Shown piece by piece: positions 15,801-18,506 of a stretch of 18,506 nt of DNA. The position numbers and the translations under genes are program-made. Every line of letters starts with the position of its first letter. The first letter of the stretch is position 1. The DNA comes from Wohlfahrtiimonas sp. (GTDB lineage Bacteria; Pseudomonadota; Gammaproteobacteria; Cardiobacteriales; Wohlfahrtiimonadaceae). The stretch lies in the NCBI GenBank assembly GCA_030149965.1, contig JASLHB010000037.1, forward strand, positions 1-18,506. Direction: 5' to 3'. The notes beneath the pieces are model-generated. The model searched no databases. It had not been told where the DNA came from and saw nothing but the letters and a program-made list of their open reading frames with translations.

Positions 15801-16328
15801 GCCCCAGCTTGCTTTCAGCATTACAGGATAACCAACTTCGTTAGCCAGTTTAAATGTTTCTTCTGCATCGTATGGTAATGGGCTTGTTGCTGGCATTACA
15901 GGAACGCCGGCAGAAATCGCCAAGTTTCTTGCTGAAACTTTGTTGCCCAATAATTCTAGAATTTTTTGATCTGGACCAACGAAGATGATGCCATTCTCTT
16001 TACATGCTTTTGCTAAGTCTGGGTTTTCTGCCAAGAAACCATAACCTGGGTGAATTGCATCTGCGCCAGATTCTTTAGCAATACGGATGATATCTTCAAT
16101 ATCCAAGTAAGCAGCCAATGGTGGCTTGCCTAAACCTACTAAATAACTTTCATCAGCTTTGTAGCGGTGAACCGCTTTCATATCTTGTTCAGAATAAATA
16201 GCTACGGTATTAATGCCCAATTCAGATGCGCCACGCATGATGCGGATCGCAATTTCAGAACGGTTAGCAATTAGAATCTTTTTAATTTTACGTTCGCTTT
16301 GTAACTCTGCTGCTGCTTGAATGTTCAT
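12846..16328 (-). CDS. pyc: Pyruvate carboxylase, single-chain, biotin-dependent, 1160 aa
   Basis: Carboxylates pyruvate to oxaloacetate with ATP and bicarbonate, replenishing the TCA cycle. All domains are present in one chain. Biotin carboxylase covers about 16-465, with KILIANRSEIAIRIMR, HPGYGFLAENP (93-103), ATP-grasp loop GGGGRGMRVV (176-185) and FIEVNPRIQVEHTVTE (301-316). Carboxyltransferase follows from about 547, with ITDTTMRDAHQS (550-561), IKDMAG (725-730) and HFHTHDTSG (753-761). These supply D556, K726, H755 and H757 for the metal site, where the lysine is normally carboxylated. RHEMPGGQYTNL (845-856) is also present. The C-terminal biotin carrier has EAMKMET with biotinyl-lysine K1126. 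Length fits the alpha4 type rather than the two-subunit form. AAGGA lies 6 nt before the ATG. The gene has its own promoter and a strong terminator, so it is probably monocistronic. Confidence 0.98.
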   Translation of the reverse strand: MNIQAAAELQSERKIKKILIANRSEIAIRIMRGASELGINTVAIYSEQDMKAVHRYKADESYLVGLGKPPLAAYLDIEDIIRIAKESGADAIHPGYGFLAENPDLAKACKENGIIFVGPDQKILELLGNKVSARNLAISAGVPVMPATSPLPYDAEETFKLANEVGYPVMLKASWGGGGRGMRVVESEDKLLEAIEVARREAKAAFGNDEVYLEKLVVRARHVEVQILGDQQGNIVHLFERDCTVQRRHQKVVERAPAPYLDDALRAEVCGYAVQIGKTAKYVNAGTVEFLMDADTNKFYFIEVNPRIQVEHTVTEAITGIDIVKSQIGVAEGLSIGDGKLEVPHQDKIEMNGAALQCRITTEDPANGFVPDHGVINAYRSPAGFGIRLDGGTAYAGAVITPYYDSLLVKVTTWGRNSGEAIYRMDRALREFRVRGLSTNLLFVENVINHPQFINGECITRFIDETPSLFQFPVRRDRASYLLKYLSEIQVNGNPEVEGREIPKSFITPVLPTVKPSVADTEVKGSKIILDELGAKGFSQWMMDQKQVLITDTTMRDAHQSLFATRVRSYDLLNIAPYYQKLLPQMFSMECWGGATFDVAMRFLNEDPWERLEKLRAAMPNILLQMLVRGVNGVGYTSYPNNAIKFFVEQAAKKGIDLFRVFDSLNIVDNMRYCIDSIIDTGKLCEAAICYTSDIHDASRPKYQLDYYIKLAKELEKAGAHIIAIKDMAGLCRPQAAKELVTALKQEVGLPIHFHTHDTSGISGASILAAIDAGVDAVDCAIDSFSGLTSQAPMGSILRALEHTDRDPKMNYDAITQISTYFEGVRSFYAPFESGVRSGTSDIYRHEMPGGQYTNLKEQARSIGLESRWDEVAKAYTDVNTLFGDIVKVTPSSKVVGDMALMMVTQNLAPADVVNPDREIAFPASVVGLFNGELGIPEGGLPKDLSDKILQGKAPEVKNAGSQLPEINFEALRFELSNKFKYNVTDADLASYIMYPKVFSDFVKFRYEYGDVSIIPTKNFFYPMAEDETLSVQLEKGKDLLISLLVVSEPDTNGECQVFYELNGEQRIFKTLKKGLDGIGTKRPKAEAADRSQVGAPMPGMIGLMRVKVGDNIKEGDALLTMEAMKMETILRSEKMGVVKHVYVQAGDTVDSGDLLIVID

Positions 16329-16374
16329 AATTCATCCTTAAATAAGAGAATAGCTTTAAAATTTCTGCTGTACT

Positions 16375-16403
16375 TTTATAATGGACTTTATTAAAAGATT
16401 CAA
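16375..16403 (-). promoter_or_regulatory. Predicted sigma-70 promoter of the pyruvate carboxylase gene
   Basis: TTGAAT (16403-16398) and TATAAA (16380-16375) on the minus strand are separated by exactly 17 bp, matching the -35 and -10 consensus at 4/6 and 5/6 positions. The start would fall near 16368, giving a leader of about 40 nt that contains the AAGGA ribosome site. Confidence 0.6.
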
Positions 16404-16747
16404 TCCTCCACAAAATCACTTGACCATTTTCCTTATCATTCACAAAAGTCATAAAGTAGTTTTAATGTAGCGCCATTAAAAATATATAACCAATTATATA
16501 TCAATAAGATAAATTACATTCACCATTGAAAATAATATGATAAAAATGAAAATAATAAAAACTACAAGAAATTTTATAGCGCTTTGTGCGAAACAAAATT
16601 GCATAAAAACTCAATTAATAGCATTTAAATTTCTAATTATTTTTCAAAATTATCATAAATGCACTGTGATCAAGTTTCAAAAAATACATCTAAACTACAT
16701 TAAGTCACAGTATTAATAGATCGCATAACAATTTATGATGATTACTC
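16404..16747. other. AT-rich non-coding stretch upstream of pyc
   Basis: No credible gene is seen on either strand: frames are short and no ribosome site precedes a plausible product. The stretch is clearly richer in A and T than its neighbours, with many A/T runs. The only structure I can point to is ACTGTGA (16663-16669) facing TCACAGT (16705-16711), a 7-bp inverted repeat over a 35-nt spacer. The size would allow a regulatory region for pyc or a small RNA, but nothing in the sequence proves either. Confidence 0.5.
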
Positions 16748-16776
16748 AAAACAAAAACCAGCAAATATGCTGGTTT
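16748..16776 (-). terminator. Terminator of the 283-aa membrane protein gene
   Basis: A 9-bp perfect stem AAACCAGCA/TGCTGGTTT (16755-16763 with 16768-16776) with loop AATA. On the minus strand it continues into TTTTTGTTTT. It lies 13 nt past the stop codon. The core is identical to the terminator at 17693-17719. Confidence 0.9.
16753..16776. repeat. 24-bp direct repeat, copy 1 (terminator core)
   Basis: This 24-bp segment is identical to 17694-17717, 941 bp away in the same orientation. Identity stops abruptly on both sides (C against A on the left, A against T on the right). The two copies bracket the gene at 16789-17640. Confidence 0.95.
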
Positions 16777-16788
16777 ATTTTCATAATA

Positions 16789-17640
16789 CTAATCTACTAA
16801 CTTAATATAAGATTTTTCATCTGGTGCACTGTATTCACTACTAATAGATTGGATATATCTAACTACTTTTTCATTATTCTCAATAAAATTTTGAATGATT
16901 TCGGGGTGATTCAAAATACCGAGCTCACCTTCTGTTGTTAAAATTCGATGAAACTCTCTTGCAAATTCCGCATCAATAGGAAAAGTCGCTAAACCTTTTG
17001 GCACGCCTTGAGTAACTTCATTACTATTATCAGCACTTACTATATAATTTGCCATGAAATCATCACTAATTAATGCTTCAATATTATAGTGATACAAAAA
17101 TTGGGAGGATATCTCACCTTCAATTAAAGGATATTTAATGATGAAAGGTATAGTTTTATCAGAAATTTCTTTTAAAAGTATCCTGATACCACTATATGTT
17201 TTATATACTTGAATATTACCTGTTTCTCCCAACAATTCCGCATCAGGTAAAAGCATAATCAAATTCTTTAAATAACCATTACGAGTGAATTCACCAGATA
17301 AATTTTGATATCCACCAATTGGAGCAGCTTCAATACTTAAATTAGTAATAAAGCCATCTTTTTTATCTGGACAATAGTAAATTTGATTAATATTCCCTGA
17401 AAACGTTAATCTAGGATATTGAATATAAACCCTACGTTTAATACCACTTTTAAAGTATTCATCAGTTAGGTGACATGCCAACGTATTAATTTTCAACACC
17501 TGATCACTATTCATTGATTTTATGCCGATTTCCACGTTCGCATCTCTAGGTATTTCAGTAGATTTAGAATAATAATTCATAAATACAATCGTTGAAATAA
17601 TTACTAATATTCCAAATCCAAATAGCTTTCTAGATCTCAT
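16789..17640 (-). CDS. Membrane-anchored protein of unknown function, 283 aa
   Basis: I recognise no family. The N-terminus MRSRKLFGFGILVIISTIVFMNYY has a basic start and one hydrophobic segment (about 7-24) with no good cleavage site or lipobox, so it is probably a single-pass anchor with the rest in the periplasm. The remaining 255 residues are mixed and look beta-rich (RRVYIQYPRLTFSGNINQIYYC, GGYQNLSGEFTRNGYL), and end in a helical, charged part (HPEIIQNFIENNEKVVRYIQ). Two cysteines near the middle (C56 and C90) could pair. The Shine-Dalgarno sequence is weak (AAGAAAG about 10 nt upstream). The gene is more AT-rich by eye than its neighbours and is bracketed by two copies of a 24-bp terminator core, which fits insertion or duplication between ilvE and pyc. 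Its promoter must lie in the 50 AT-rich bases before the ATG, or it relies on read-through from ilvE. Confidence 0.8.
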   Translation of the reverse strand: MRSRKLFGFGILVIISTIVFMNYYSKSTEIPRDANVEIGIKSMNSDQVLKINTLACHLTDEYFKSGIKRRVYIQYPRLTFSGNINQIYYCPDKKDGFITNLSIEAAPIGGYQNLSGEFTRNGYLKNLIMLLPDAELLGETGNIQVYKTYSGIRILLKEISDKTIPFIIKYPLIEGEISSQFLYHYNIEALISDDFMANYIVSADNSNEVTQGVPKGLATFPIDAEFAREFHRILTTEGELGILNHPEIIQNFIENNEKVVRYIQSISSEYSAPDEKSYIKLVD

Positions 17641-17692
17641 TTATAATATTCTTTCTTAAAAATTATCTTAATTATGTAATATACAACATAAT

Positions 17693-17719
17693 AAAAAACC
17701 AGCAAATATGCTGGTTTTT
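17693..17719 (-). terminator. Terminator of ilvE
   Basis: The same 9-bp stem and AATA loop as at 16748-16776 (stem arms 17696-17704 and 17709-17717), here followed on the minus strand by six T (17698-17693). It lies about 40 nt beyond the ilvE stop codon. Confidence 0.9.
17694..17717. repeat. 24-bp direct repeat, copy 2 (terminator core)
   Basis: Identical over 24 bp to 16753-16776. This copy keeps longer T/A runs on both sides and is the one that serves ilvE, so it may be the original. Confidence 0.95.
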
Positions 17720-17758
17720 ACGATTCCAATTTTTTATAACTTAAAGTTATATTTAACG

Positions 17759-18506
17759 CTAAACCTTAACAATCCAGCCTTCAGGTGCTTCAATATCACC
17801 AAATTGGATGCCAACTAACTCGTTATAGAGCTTAGTTGTGATTGGACCAACTTCTGTTTCGCTGTAGAACACATGAAATTGATCATTGGTTTGAATCCCA
17901 CCAATTGGTGAAATCACAGCCGCTGTACCACAAGCGCCCGCTTCCACAAATTGATTTAACTCTGACAAATAAACATCACCTTCAATCGCCTCCATTCCTA
18001 AGCGTTCTTTAGCAATATGCAATAACGAATACTTAGTAATGCTTGGCAAAATGGATGGTGAAATTGGCGTGATGAATTTATTATCCGCAGTAATACCAAA
18101 GAAGTTAGCAGAACCCACTTCTTCAATTTTCGTATGTGTTGCTGGATCTAGATAAATACAATCTGAAAAATTACGCTCATGCGCCTCGTAACCTGGCAAC
18201 AAACTTGCTGCATAGTTACCACCAACTTTAGATGCGCCTGTACCCATTGGTGCTGCGCGATCATAATCAGAAATAATGAAGTTCGTTGGCGCTAAGCCAC
18301 CTTTAAAATATGGGCCAACTGGCATACAAAATGCAGTGAAGATGAATTCAGGTGCTGGTTTTACACCGATATTTGGACCAACGCCAATATACAACGGACG
18401 AATATACAAAGAAGCGCCCGTACCATAAGGTGGAACATAAGCGTCATTTGCACGCACAACTTCTTTAATTGCCTCAACAAACATCTCTTCAGGAATTTCA
18501 GGCATA
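17759..18506 (-). CDS. ilvE: Branched-chain amino acid aminotransferase (C-terminal about 249 residues; N-terminus outside the window)
   Basis: PLP-dependent fold-type IV transaminase that interconverts leucine, isoleucine and valine with their 2-oxo acids, using glutamate/2-oxoglutarate. Visible signatures of the long (human/Bacillus-like) BCAT class are LYIRPLYIGVG at 33-43 of the visible part, SKVGGNYAASL at 92-102 with the PLP lysine at 93, and EVGSANFFG, where the usual family sequence is EVGTMN-like. C-terminal VEAGACGTAAVISPIGGI carries the CXXC-region counterpart, reduced here to AGACGTAA. The frame is open to the window edge. An in-frame ATG near the edge is not the true start, because about 100 N-terminal residues of a normal 350-360 aa enzyme are missing. 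A terminator lies 40 nt past the stop. Confidence 0.95.
   Translation of the reverse strand, partial: MPEIPEEMFVEAIKEVVRANDAYVPPYGTGASLYIRPLYIGVGPNIGVKPAPEFIFTAFCMPVGPYFKGGLAPTNFIISDYDRAAPMGTGASKVGGNYAASLLPGYEAHERNFSDCIYLDPATHTKIEEVGSANFFGITADNKFITPISPSILPSITKYSLLHIAKERLGMEAIEGDVYLSELNQFVEAGACGTAAVISPIGGIQTNDQFHVFYSETEVGPITTKLYNELVGIQFGDIEAPEGWIVKV

Noticed and set aside
15440..15844. 134-codon plus-strand frame
   Set aside because: Lies wholly antisense to the biotin carboxylase part of pyruvate carboxylase, lacks a ribosome site, and its histidine/leucine-rich translation is what the opposite strand of conserved codons gives.
16663..16711. Possible CRP sites (TGTGA halves)
   Set aside because: Each TGTGA lacks a matching TCACA half at the required 6-bp spacing; kept only as a weak 7-bp inverted repeat.
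16753..17717. An insertion sequence or composite mobile element between the 24-bp repeats
   Set aside because: The repeats are terminator hairpins in direct orientation, the enclosed gene is not a transposase, and no target-site duplication is evident.

Overview
The window is 18.5 kb of AT-rich, gene-dense bacterial chromosome. All 13 genes I can support lie on the minus strand, so transcription runs from high to low coordinates. The housekeeping set (an RpoD with a long acidic non-conserved region, a DusA-type Dus, DnaG next to YqeY, a DUF945/YdgA-like protein, and AnmK plus MurQ) points to an AT-rich gammaproteobacterium. I cannot name the genus from sequence alone. There is no rRNA, tRNA, CRISPR array, transposase, integrase or phage gene.

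Layout in the direction of transcription. (1) 18506-17759: the C-terminal two thirds of a branched-chain aminotransferase (ilvE), closed by a hairpin terminator. (2) 17640-16789: an unrecognised membrane-anchored protein of 283 aa, closed by a second terminator that shares a perfect 24-bp core with the first. (3) 16788-16329: about 460 bp of very AT-rich non-coding DNA carrying the promoter of the next gene. (4) 16328-12846: a complete single-chain pyruvate carboxylase (1160 aa) with its own promoter and a strong terminator. (5) 12740-9597: an unrecognised cytoplasmic all-helical repeat (HEAT-like) protein of 1047 aa. (6) 9504-6149: a compact probable operon of a TetR-family regulator, a secreted protein of 171 aa, murQ, anmK and a 60-aa lipoprotein. 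A 25-bp dyad just upstream of tetR is a candidate operator. (7) 5980-909 and onward: rpoD with an extended -10 promoter and terminator, then dusA, a DUF945-family lipoprotein with terminator, yqeY and the N-terminal half of dnaG.

How the genes fit together. IlvE and pyruvate carboxylase serve central carbon and amino-acid metabolism. AnmK phosphorylates and opens 1,6-anhydro-MurNAc from cell-wall turnover, and MurQ removes the lactyl ether to give GlcNAc-6-P. Packing these two enzymes with a TetR regulator and two uncharacterised envelope proteins is the most suggestive functional cluster here. The rpoD-dusA-DUF945-yqeY-dnaG block is a rearranged form of the classical rpsU-(yqeY)-dnaG-rpoD macromolecular-synthesis operon: rpoD precedes dnaG, and no rpsU is present.

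I see no defence system, toxin-antitoxin pair or mobile element. The strongest candidates for undescribed biology are the 1047-aa solenoid protein, the TetR-linked MurNAc-recycling operon, and the membrane protein bracketed by twin terminators.
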